A DNA stretch of 64,000 bases from Thalassia testudinum. Taxonomy: Eukaryota; Streptophyta; Magnoliopsida; Alismatales; Hydrocharitaceae. Positions 21,083 to 32,426 of the stretch are shown here, one piece after another (the stretch's first letter is position 1; each line of letters opens with the position of its first letter). The translations under genes and the position numbers were made by a program. The notes under the pieces were generated by a model. The model saw nothing but the letters and a program-made list of their open reading frames with translations, did not search any database and was not told the DNA's origin. The DNA lies in the NCBI GenBank assembly GCA_037157565.1, contig JAZHRO010000039.1, positions 42,718,001-42,782,000 of the forward strand, in the 5' to 3' direction.

Positions 21083-22232
21083 CCGGGCCTCGTGGGGTGG
21101 TTAGCTCCCTCCCTACATTAGTAGCACTCCTCGATACCACGTACGTGAGAGCCAACAAGAGTCGGTGTAGAGTGGTCAATCCTAACCCCGGGTCTCAACC
21201 CAAGGGTGGCTAGCTCCGCTCTACACTAAAAAGGGACAGTTGCTCTCCTTGGTACCGCGTACACAAGGGCCAGCACACTTGCCATCTACATTCTAGATTC
21301 CTTTCATACATAGGAGTTCTACTCCTAATTCCCCGTAGGGTTCATGCTCAAATTCATCCCATTTATCCATATTCCGATCTCATGTTTTATAACTCGTTCC
21401 TCATCCATATACAGGGAGCTCGTGTTTTCATAATTTCATTCTCAATCATATATATGCAGCTTGTGGTTTCACAGTTCAATTTCTCATTTACATACAGGCA
21501 ACTCGTGTTTTAACATGCATCTCAAGTAAACCAGAGTAGTTCAACATCATACTCACATATTTCTACCCTAGGGCTCATTCCACATCCTAGAGTTTCAATC
21601 AATTTAATCTAAGCAGGCATATTCTTTATTCATATCTTAATAAAGGCTTTAAACCACTTTACCAGGTATCACGGGAGGAATGGGTCTCTGTGTCGCAGAT
21701 CTCGCCGTCTCCGCGAGCCCCGAACACGCCACCGGCTGGTAACCTGTACCAGCAACTAATGTGCATTAGAAGAGGTCAAAACAGTAAATACTCAACACAA
21801 ATACGTAGAGGAATTCGAGTGGAAAACAGCGATACTTCGTTTGCGGAATTTCGATTTCGTTTGGGCCCTAAACAGGCCAAAAATGCATTTACTGACCAAT
21901 ATCAGACGTCTGGGACTAATCCCAGACATCTTAAAAGGCGTTAAAACTCACCTTACTCTTCCTGTGGCTGCTGCAGATGTCCAGACTCTCTCTACGACCA
22001 TCTGGGGGCAACTCTAGACGTCGGACAAGGCCTCCGGTCGTCTGAAAGTACCTTCGAACATCTGGCGATGTGTTCAGACGTCTAAAAGTACTTGGGAAAG
22101 CGCACCGCACACCTTCCCAAAGACTTCACCTGCGTATGAACAACGCAGGCACAAAAATTAGCTGACATCCCCTGCGCTACGATCTACATGGCGGAAAAGT
22201 AACGTAGGAAGATACGTGCCTCGCGCGATATG
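21083..22232 (-). repeat. Older Tekay LTR (B-old), left piece
   Basis: This matches internal LTR sequence of B0 (about 23,140-24,300 and 33,200-34,400) and, reversed, the B1/B2 LTRs. It starts mid-LTR at the A2 junction and stops at the B0 insertion point (22,233). It holds GTGGGGTGG(C/T)TAGCTCCCT, a TACCACGTACG-type repeat unit and several AGACGTCT palindromes. The continuation is at 35,016. Confidence 0.8.
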
Positions 22233-24902
22233 TGTTACGACCCGGTTCCCGAATCCCTACAGGACCCGAGATCGGCTCGACTCGACTAATCCCAAGACCC
22301 AGTTGTCCAACAAGAAATAATCGAAAAGCAGGAAAATAAACCACATTCACTATGCAAGGTAACTAACAGTAAAAGCGTACAAGTAGTAAAGTAAAAGCTG
22401 CTAATCAGTACATACCACCACAACAACAGGAAAGTAGAACAAAAGTACAGTAACAGGAACAGTAAGCAAAGTATGAAACTCACTAACAGAAAGGAAGTAC
22501 AACAACAGTAAGAAACTACCGCTAGGCTTTACTAGGCCCAGCACCCTCTGCAGCTGGTAACTCGAGCTGCTCAACTCCTGGACCTGTAAAGGGTTATGAG
22601 AAAACAGAGTCAGCAAATGCTGAGTAGAGTGCTAACCAAACTATCTAAAGCAGTAAAAGCTAACAGGTAAATTTATCTTTTCCAATTATTTTATTTTACA
22701 AGTAATTCCTTTTCACCCATTGGTTTACTTTCAGATTTCTTTCTTGATCTCTCATGTTCCTCGTGGGAACGATTTTGATTACAGCCTTTTTCGAAGAGTA
22801 GAAGGAGCACGTGGTGCTCTTCTGGCCGGGGGAGTCCCCCGTGGTAATCCTACACCCAGTCAACCACCCCAGGGTCACGGACAGACGTAGCGGTGACTAC
22901 GGCATGAACGATAAGCGCACAGGTAGCTACCCCACACTGGCACGCGATCAGTCATTTCAGCTAGCGGGTACGCCCAAAGTACAACACGGAACAGTATAGG
23001 GCCTAGCCCTCTTAGAAACAGGGGTCTAGCCCCTCATAACCAAACAGGGGTCTCACCCCTCCACAATCTGCGCACCCTCGTTTGACTACCCTAGTTTGCC
23101 TAGTGGGCCGAACAAGTCGGTGTAGGGTGGCTAGCTGAACCCTGGGCCCTGTGGGGTGGCTAGCTCCCTCCTTACGCTAATAGCTCTCCCCGGTACCGTG
23201 TATGCGAGGGCCAACAGAAGTTGGTGTAGAGTGGCCAATCCTAACCCCAGGTCCCAACCCAAGGGCAGCTAGCTCCGCTCTACACTAAAAGGGGGACAGT
23301 CGCTCTCCTTGGTACCACAAACTCAAGGGCCAGCACACTTCCCACTCACATTTCCAGACCTTTCCATTCATCCACAGGAGCTCTACTCCTAACTCCCTGT
23401 AGGGTTCATGCTCATATTCACCATAGTATTCCATACCAAGTTTTATCATTCACAATTCCATTCTCGTATTATACACATGTAACTCATATTTCCACCATTT
23501 AACATACGCAACAAGTGATATCACAGGTAATTGTTTAGTTATCTCAGGCATTTCATATTCTAACAGGCAACTCATATTTATTAACAAGCAGTTGTTTACA
23601 ATTCAGCTCATTCATTTATGACTGCAATCTCAATCACACACACAAACAGTGCAACTATTTCTCGTCCTAGGATTCATGCCACATTCTAGGTTTCTAGTTA
23701 TCTAATTTTCATGGCTTCATTCATGTTTTATAAATAAAACAAGGGGAAACCACTCTACCAGACAATCCAGGAGTACTGGGGGATCGAACTGCAGACTTAC
23801 GTGCCTCTGCAATCCCCAGATGCGTAACAGGTCGAAGTCCTATACCAAGAAACATATCACAACGGAATATTCAGAACAGTATACAAAGGTTTCTAACATG
23901 TAAAGGAACTCACAAGGAAACCACAGATATTTCGTTTGTGTAAAAAGGACCCCGATCGGACCCTAAAAGGGTCAAAAACAAGTCTGCATACTCAAATCAG
24001 ACATCTGGGGTAATGTCCAGACGTCTTAAAAGTCACCAGAGTCTCACCTCAAGTCCTGCGGTAAACTCAGACGTCCAAGAATCCTACTCGACCGTCTGGA
24101 CTCAGCTCCAATCGTCCGACCTATCCTCCGGTCGTCTGGGAGTGCCTCCGGTCGTCTGGTAAGCTGTCTAGATGTCTGAAAAGCATGGGAGGGCGTTCTG
24201 CATGCCTTCCCAAAGCTGCTCCTGCGCACGACAAAGCAGCAGTCCTCTTTTTAGCCAAGCAAATCATACTGCGGTGCGGCCTGCATGGCCGTAACCGCGA
24301 GGAAGACGTACCTACACGAAAACCCACTTTCAGACGTCTGGTGTCGTCACCAGATGTCTAGCTCGTCGTCTGGAAGGCACCCCGGATGTCTAATACTAGA
24401 AAAACTCCAGTATCAGAATGCGCTCCCACTTCTCTCACCGCGCTCTGCCGCGAGTCCCCCCGCTAGGCTGCACCTCCGGCCACTATAGGAAGTCGGGGAT
24501 GACGCCCCAACGCTCTCCTCCTCCCACACGGGCTGCGGTGGCTGTGCACACTCTGGCGAGCCTCCCAGAGCTCGCGACCTCGACCCCCTCCTTCTCTTCA
24601 CACCACTCGTCCTCATCGCTCTTGCTCCCTCTCTCTCGCACGTCTTTCTCACGGCAGTGGAGAGGAAGGAAGGTTTTGGTGGTGGAGTGGAGAGGAGAGG
24701 AAGGAGGCTCTTATATAGGCAGTGGGTTAGGGTTCGACGAGGGGGAGAAAAAGAAGAAGAGAGAGAAGGAAAACTAGTCTGCGCACTGGCTGCATGCAAA
24801 ACCAACTTTGCATACAGATTTTTCAATTTCCAGACATCTGGGAAGGGGTCCAGATGTTTAGCCAGACGTCTTAAAAGGCTCAAAACAAAACTGGTCTTTA
24901 CA
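22233..24902 (-). repeat. B0 3' LTR (2,670 bp)
   Basis: Plus-strand ends are TGTTACGACCC and GTCTTTACA, so the minus-strand LTR starts TGTAAAGACC and ends GGTCGTAACA. A minus-strand TATATAA box lies near 24,712-24,718. AGACGTCTGG-type palindromes crowd about 24,000-24,870. It matches the 5' LTR pieces 29,928-30,056 and 32,427-35,010. Confidence 0.9.
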
Positions 24903-25046
24903 TCATAACAAACTTAAAGGAAGTTTCATCCCCGAAACTTGAGCTAGCTAAGGTGTGGAAAAAGAAATATAAAACGCATAACAAACTTAAAGAGGACCGA
25001 AGTCGGTCTGAAAAGACGCACCCTCAAAAAGCTTCGGGTACCGCTC
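24903..25046 (-). other. B0 3' untranslated stretch with degenerate polypurine tract
   Basis: It lies between the pol stop and the 3' LTR. On the minus strand it contains GGGGATGAAACTTCCTTTAAG, split as GGGGATGAAAC and TTCCTTTAAG, a form seen before chromovirus LTRs. No clean run of purines remains next to the LTR. Confidence 0.5.
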
Positions 25047-28000
25047 TCACATCGCCGCCTTAGTCTCCCAGGTAGCCTTCTCGTACCGCTGGCTCCTCCA
25101 CAAGACCTTCACCAGGGGTACCTGCTTTCGTCTCAAACTTCGAATAGCTCTGTCTAGTATCTGCACTGGTTTCTCGGGGTAAGTCAGGTCGTCACCCACC
25201 TCGACACTCTCGTGGCTCGGAACATGACTGGGATCGGTGATGTACTTCCTAAGGTTGGACATGTGGAACATGTCGTGCACACCAGAAATTTGGGTAGGAA
25301 GGGTAAGCTGGTCAGCAACGGGTCCTACCCGCTCCAGGACCTCAAAGGGCCCTACAAACCTCGGCGCAAGCTTCCCCTTCACCCTAAAACACTGCAAGCC
25401 CTTCATGGGAAAAACACGAAGGAAGACGTGATCCCCAACCTCAAACTGCACCTCTCTACGTTTTCGGTCAGCATAACTCTTCTGGCTGCTCCTGACAATG
25501 CAGAGTCGTCTGTGGATCTGCTCTATCACCTCCTGACTCTGCCAGATCAGCCTAGGGCCAACCTCCCACTTGGTCCCAACTTCAACCCAACTCAAGGGCG
25601 CAGTACACCTCCATCCATATAGAGCCTCGTAAGGTGTCATGCCAATGCTTGAGTGATAACTGTTATTATATGCAAACTCTGCCAGGGGTAACTGCTCCTC
25701 ACAAGAGCCTCTCCAGTCTAGTACACAGGAGTGCAAAAGGTCCTCAAGTGTCAATATAGTGCACTCTGACTGTCCGTCCGTCTGGGGGTGGTACGTAGTA
25801 CTGAACCTCAACCGCTCCCCAAAGCCTGCTGAAACTCAGCCCAAAACTGGGAAGTAAAACGGGTATCCGGTCGGATAAAATCTCACGCGAAACTCCGTGC
25901 AGGCATACCACATCACGAATGTACCTCTCTGCCAACTGTGCTGGTCTCAGAGTGACTCAGATCGGCAGGAAACGTGCTGTCTTCGTCAACCTGTCCACTA
26001 TCACCCAGACTACGTCGTGTCCTCACTGGGTAACGGGTAAGCCCACCACCAAGTCCATGGTGATGCTCTCCCACTTTCACTCTGGCACAGGAACTGGCTG
26101 CAACGGCCCTACAGGCCTTTGATGCTCCGCCTTCACCTGTTGTCACACCAAACACTGCTGCACAAACTCACCCACATCCCGCTTCATCCCTCTCCACCAA
26201 AAGTCACATCTCAGATCATGATACATCTTCGTGTTCCCAGGATGTATGGTGAACCTGGACCCGTGCACCTTAGTCAAGAGCTCTCTCAACAACTCCTCGT
26301 CCCTGGGAACGCACAAATATCCCCTCATACACAACACCTCGTCTGTAAAAGAGAAGTCTCCTAGGTCCCCTGACAGATCTCTATCTCGCAACGACTGTAG
26401 GTGCAGATCTGTCATCTATCCTGTGATGATGTGGTCTATCAGCTCTAGTCTCGTCTGTCGTGTAACCGTCACTGCCCCACAATACCCCTGTGACTCTCGG
26501 GGTTGCCAATAGCCCAACTCCTCCTTAAGTCTCCAACTCTGTGCCTGTAAACTGGCCAAGTGGGCGAGCGCCTTCCGGCTCAAGGCGTCAGCCACCACGT
26601 TGGCCTTCCCCGGATTGTAGGAGATGCTGCAGTCACAGTCCTTCAGGAGCTCTAACCAACATCTCTATCTCATGTTCAGCTCCTTCTGATCGAAAAAGTA
26701 CCTGAGACTCTTATGATCCGTGAAAATCTCAAAGGTCTCACCGTAAAGGTAGTGCCTCAATGTCTTCAGCGTGAAGACAACAGCTGCCAGCTCTAAGTCA
26801 TGACTAGGGTAGCTATGCTCATGGGGCTTCAGTTGCCGCGAAGCGTAAGCAACAACGTGACCCTGCTGCATGAGCACACCCCCTAACCCCTGCAACGAAC
26901 CATCTGTGTAGACCACAAAACTGCCACTGCTATCTGGGATGGTAAGCACAGGAGCTGAAGTCAACCTCTCCTTCAACTCTTGAAAGAATGCCTCACAAGC
27001 GTCTGTCCAAGTAAAGGGCACGTCCTTCCAGGTCAACTGAGTCATAGGATGCGCAATCTGCGAGAATCTCCTGATAAATTGCCAGTAGTAACCTGCTAGT
27101 CCCAAGAAGCTGCGTATCTCTGTCACTGTACGTAGCCTCTCCCACCTAAGTACATTCTCAACCTTGGCTGGATCCACAACCAAACCATCCCCTGAGATCA
27201 CATGGCCCAAGAAAGTCACCTACCTCAACCAAAACTCACACTTGCTATATTTGGCATACAACTTGCATCATCTCAAAGTGTCTAGATCATCCGCAAGTGC
27301 TGTCCGCGCTGTGCCTGATCCCGCGAGTAGACGAGTACGTCATCGATAAATACCACCACAAACTGGTCCAGATACAGTCTGAAAACCCATTTCATCAAAT
27401 CCATAAAGGCAACGGGGGCATTGGTCAACCCAAATGGCATGACCAAAAACTCATAGTGTCCGTACCGAGTGCGGAAAGCTGTCTTGGAGACATCGGTCTC
27501 CCTGATCCTCAACTAGTGGTAGCCTGATCTCAGATCTATCTTGGAGAATACCGTGGCACCTCACAACTGATTAAAAGATCATCAATCCTCGACAGCGGAG
27601 ACTTGCTCTTGATGGTGACCCTATTCAGTTGTCTGTAGTCAACACAAAGTTGTAGGGTACCATCCTTCTTCTTCACAAACAATACAGGGGCTCCCCACGA
27701 GGACGCGCTGGGCCTCACAAATCCCTTCTCTAACAAGTCCTGTAGCTATGACTTGAGCTCTCACATCTCAAGTGGTGCCATCCAGTATGGTGCAGTAGAA
27801 ATGGGGTTGGTCCCCGGTACCAGTGAGATCTCAAACTCGATCTCACGCTCAGGCTGTAGTCCTAGCAGCTCCTCTGGAAACACATTGGGGTACTCACTAA
27901 CCACCGGAATGCTCTGAAAGTCTGCCACGGGCTAGGCTCCGACACCACACAGGCTAGAAAGCCGTCACATCCCTGGCTCAAAAGTCTCGCTGCCCGAAGC

Positions 28001-29743
28001 GCAGATATACACATGAAACCTCCATCCACCGATTGTCCGTGAAACTCAAAGGAAGGTATCTCCGGTATGGAGAAGACGATCTTCCTCCCGAAATAGTCCA
28101 CCATGGTGTGGTAAGCGAACAGCCAATCCATCCCCAGAATCACGCCAAAATCCTCCATCGGTATCACAATCAGGTCAGCGGGGAGGCTACGTCCCCTAAT
28201 ACTGACCTCACAGTCCATGTAGACCTCCTCAGCTACAAACAGCTGGCCACCTGGACCTTTGATCACAAACGGATCCTCTAACAACACGCAGTCCTGTCCT
28301 AAACTAACAGCAAAACTCGCAGCGACAAAAGAGTGTGTGGCACCGGAATCAAAAAGCACGTAAACTAATCTGGTACCACTGAACCGGTAACCATACCTGC
28401 CACCACTGAACCGGATGCCCTGGCATCTCTGTGTGTCAGGGAGTTGATACGCCCCTTAGCTCTCAATGCAGAAGAAGCAGCCACACTCTAGGTCGGGCAA
28501 GTAGCCGCTGGTCGGTACCCTCTTCGTGACTGCTGCCCTCCCCCACGTGCCTAGGAACCACGACCACCTGCTCGGCCTCCAGCACTCGATGCGGGGAGCA
28601 TCTGCTGCATTCCAGCCCTAGATGGGCAGTCCCTCCTGATGTGGCCCGACTAGCCACACTGGTAGCAGAGGGGGACTCGACTCCCTCCCTCGGTAGGTCC
28701 CTGCTGACGGCTGGGCAGGGGTCCAGTGCTGACTCCTGGCCCCTATCGAGGGCCCCAAAGGCCACTGATGGCCTCACAAAATGAGACGGCTCTCCCGCAG
28801 GTGCTGTGTGCCTCCTCTCTCGTAGGCCCTATGAGTACTCTGGCTGATAGGGCCTCTTCCGTCCACTGTCGATGTCTTGCGTGGCCGAGTTGGTCTCCTC
28901 GTACGTCATGGCTGCCTCCACCACTCTCGAGAAGGTGGGAAGCTTTAGGGGCTTGACATACTCCCGAATAGTAGGTCGGAGCCCCTTAGTGAACCTCCAC
29001 AGGCACTCCTCCTCCGTAGCTACGGCTGTCGCAGCAAAACGTGACAGCTCCAGGAAGCGCGTGCGATACGCGCTAACAGTCAATGTCCCCTGGCGGAGAG
29101 TGTGGAACTCCCGCCTCCTCTGGTCCTACCAAGTCTACTGGAAGTACTACTCGCATAAGAGGGTCACGAATTGGTCCCATGTCGGCTCTCCCCTCTCCTG
29201 GCCTCTGACTTCCCTCCACCACCTGTGTGCCGCACTCTCCAGCTGGTACGTGGCAAAGGCCACGTGGCACTTTGTAGGGGGGTGAAGGGTGTCAAACACC
29301 TTCCTATCTACTCCAGCCAGTCCTCTGCCGCAGATGGGTCCTCATCCCCCTTGAAGGAGGGGGGCTTCATCTTCTGGAACTATCTAAAAAGCTCGTAGTG
29401 CAGCTGCAATGGAGGAACGAGCACGCCTCCAAGCAGGGAGGGCTCGTGCTCAGAAGTGTGAGAGTGCGGTGGGGGCAGCGGAGGACCACCTCCTGCTCAT
29501 CCAGCGCTGCATCGATCTCTCAGTCCCACAGAGGACCCCCTCCACTTCCTCAGGGAGAGGCACCCATGGAGGCGGGTGGAGCTCCTCTCGTACTATATCC
29601 CTAATCAACTGAGCAAGGTCCTGGGCCTGAACACCCGGGAGAAGTGGCAAGTCAACTGGCACCTCGAGCCTAGCACGTCAGCCCCTCCGACCTCGTCCAC
29701 GGTCGCGTTCGCAGCCCGCCTCGAGAACTCCATGACGAGGCAT
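25047..29743 (-). pseudogene. B0 gag-pol, decayed (Tekay chromovirus)
   Basis: The minus-strand start is ATG at 29,743 (after GCAGGAA) and the stop is 25,047-25,049. Pieces in order: Gag N-terminus (29,662-29,450), Gag core (29,083-28,829), zinc knuckle near 28,640 (CYQC with its final Cys codon TGC intact but a TAG inside the box), protease (28,359-27,862, DSGA intact at 28,342-28,350), RT (27,736-27,282; VDYRQLN, FIDD), RNase H (27,219-26,665; [18 protein letters not shown]), HHCC integrase (26,415-26,143), integrase core and chromodomain (25,935-25,047; TYHPQTDGQSE). It needs several frame changes and stop read-throughs to read, so it is a pseudogene. Confidence 0.9.
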
Positions 29744-29912
29744 TTCCTGCAAGGAGACGCGGAAGACAGAACAAAAGAAGTCAACTCTAACGAACTTGAG
29801 CGAAAGGAACTCAGAACAGATGTCAAGAGGTACATTGTGGTGGTTACCCTAGTTACAAGCATGTGAATTGATTATTCTCAAGCTAGTTGGTTCATTTCTC
29901 GAGACAACCTTG
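29744..29912 (-). other. B0 short leader
   Basis: This 169-base leader runs from the primer site to the gag ATG on the minus strand. It corresponds to B1 55,507-55,673 and B2 60,109-60,274. The sharply shorter leader than in A1/A2 is normal for this lineage. Confidence 0.7.
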
Positions 29913-29924
29913 CTCTGATACCAT
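29913..29924 (-). other. B0 primer-binding site (initiator tRNA-Met)
   Basis: TGGTATCAGAGC on the minus strand, the complement of the 3' end of plant initiator tRNA-Met, three bases inside the 5' LTR. Confidence 0.92.
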
Positions 29925-29927
29925 CTT

Positions 29928-30056
29928 GTTACGACCCGATTCCCGAATCCCTATAGGACCCGAGACTGGCTCGACTCGACTAATCCCAAGACCCAGTCGT
30001 CCAACAAGAAATAATCGAAAAATAGGGAAATAAACCACATTCACTATGCAAGGTAA
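29928..30056 (-). repeat. B0 5' LTR, first piece
   Basis: It starts TGTTACGACCC and is cut after GGTAA (30,052-30,056), the left target-site copy of the insertion that follows. The rest of the LTR resumes at 32,427. Confidence 0.9.
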
Positions 30057-32426
30057 TGATTGCGTAGCAATCATAGGTCCTAATTGACCTAAATTAGGCT
30101 AGAACTTAGCATAAGTTAGGGTAATTCATACATGCATAAGCATTATTTGCATCTTTACTACTTTACTTTAGCTATGCATAAAATAATATTATAATGTGCT
30201 GATTAAGTGCATTATTTCGATTGCAGGCAATAAGCTGATCAAAAGCTAGATCTAGAGCTAGATTTGGAGCAGGATTTGAAATTGGATCATGAATAATGGG
30301 TATTGCAGCAGGACTGGAGCAGAAGACTTAGATTAGATATAGCGAATAATGATGTAAGGGAGTTAAGGTATGCTATTCTATTAAGTAGGAATAAAGTAGT
30401 AAAATGTGAAGAGCTTAGGTCCATCCTAGCCATAGGATAGCCTAGAGACTTCCCCCAAACCTTAGCCACCTTTAGAATAGGTCACAGCACCCTAGGAAAC
30501 CCTAAAACCCTAGTTCCAACCCTTATTTGGATGTCCAGATAAGTTAGAGAACGTTCAGAACCCTTAGCCAACTCCCATACACCTCAAACCCACTTCCGCA
30601 GTGTTATTGGACGTCCAGACACTTTGTCAGACGTCCAATTTCTACAGAATACCCAAAAGAGAACCTAGAATTCCCCCTGACTCAGATTGGACGTCCAGAA
30701 CTGAAGTCTGGAGTTCTGATTTTTGAGTATAAGTCGTCTAATCATGTTTTTAGACGTCTGGAACTGATCTCCAATTCTTGTTTTGAAATTCAAGCCTTGA
30801 TCTTGGATCTCTAGCTCCCTAGACCTAATCCCAACCCCATAGGAACCTAAATTAAGGTATCCTAACCCTAGTACATCACCTCTAGACCTCCCTAAGGACC
30901 TAATTATGTCCTCACCAAACCCAATTCACTCAGATCAAAGTCAATTACCATCACCTAAGCCAATTGGACTCATTGAGTCCAATTGAGCTCAAATCTCAAC
31001 CTACACAAGTCCAATTGGACTTAGTGAGAGTCCAATTGACCTAAACCTAACCTAATTGAGTTATTCCACTCTCAATTAGGTTCACACTCACTCAATTAAA
31101 CTTGGGTTAAGTTTAATTGCAAATTCCCCTTAGCAATTAGGGTTTGTAACCCTAATTCAAGGCATACACCTACCTAAACCCCTTAGGACCTAACCTAAAC
31201 CACCTAGCCACATAGGGCATGACCACACACACACACACACACACACACACCCATTCACGCACACACACTCCTCTAGAGTTCTCTAGAACTCTCTTGAAGT
31301 GGCACCAACTCTTGGTTGCCAAATTTAGCAACCAAGAGGCATTCAATTCTTAGATCCACAAATGGTGGATCTAAGAAACCACATCTCTCTCTCTTGGCCG
31401 GCCACTCTTGGACTCTCTCTAGAGAGTTCCACACTTCTCTAGAGAGACTCCCTTAGGTTTATAAAAAGACCTAAGGGGTGGCCATTTGCATCCATCCACT
31501 CTTGGCCATACATGCTTGGCTCCATTCACATCCACCTCCACTTAGGCTAGCCACTTCCACTTCCACTCCATCTCCACGAGTTGGGCACCACCATGAAGGA
31601 CACCATCTCCATGCCAGCATGCTGGATGACTCCTCCAACCTCTCTCCAAGGGCCGACCTAAGCTCCATTAGCCGCCCCTCATTCTCCTCTCAACCACTCC
31701 AAGGCCATCAGAGCCCACTTCCGAATGCCCTCACTTCTGATAGATTAGTAGCTAGCTCTTTACATTTACTGCTTCTATTTACTGCTTAGTAATGTAATCC
31801 TTATTCTGCCCCAATGATGCATGTAAATTCCCCCATAGATTCCTGCATGCGATCGTTTTCTAGTAGCTAGATTTACATTTTCAAGTATTCCTGTACAAGC
31901 TTTCCTCTACATTTCACGTTGCAAACACTTCTCTGAATGAATGAATGAAAGATACATTTATATATATATATCTATGTTTGAAATCACCATGAGCTTATCG
32001 GTTGCCATCTTTTCTACATGATTCAAGTTGCCTATTTTTCACTTAATATTTCGCAACAAGTATGTTGGTTCCGGAAAATATAGAAAATCTAACTATAGAT
32101 GCATTTTTTGTAAACAGCCACCACATCACTAGAATTGTGCGCACCAAAACTCATACTTTTACCTTTGTTATCTATTTAACACAAACGCACGTAATCAGAA
32201 TTCATAACAGAAGTAGCGAAGTCTTAATTCGAAGATTGGAAACCGACGTGCGATTTTAAATAAAGTAGAGTTATAGAAGATCAATTTCAGGATTAAATAA
32301 ACGTCTCCCAGGGATGAATGACCAGGACTCAAAGTCTCGTTATCTTTAGAAAATATTTTTGTTTGATCGCATTGCGCACTATACTACGACGTTTTTCCAA
32401 TCAAAATGCGCTCTACGGATTCAATA
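30057..32426 (+). mobile_element. E: solo-LTR-like insertion (2.37 kb) in the B0 5' LTR
   Basis: GGTAA occurs on both sides (30,052-30,056 and 32,427-32,431), and the uninterrupted sequence is visible in the other LTR at about 22,362. The insert starts TGATTGC-GTA-GCAATCA, a short inverted repeat like that at the start of Athila LTRs. It lacks any gag-pol and has U5-like sequence near its right end (CTCCCAGGGATGAATGACC). The right terminus reads TTCAATA rather than a clean CA, so the last bases are uncertain. It contains a (CA) repeat at 31,224-31,250 and four GACGTC palindromes near 30,608-30,760. A lone LTR left by recombination is the simplest reading. Confidence 0.75.
31224..31250. repeat. 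(CA)13 microsatellite
   Basis: An uninterrupted CA dinucleotide tract inside insertion E. Confidence 0.95.
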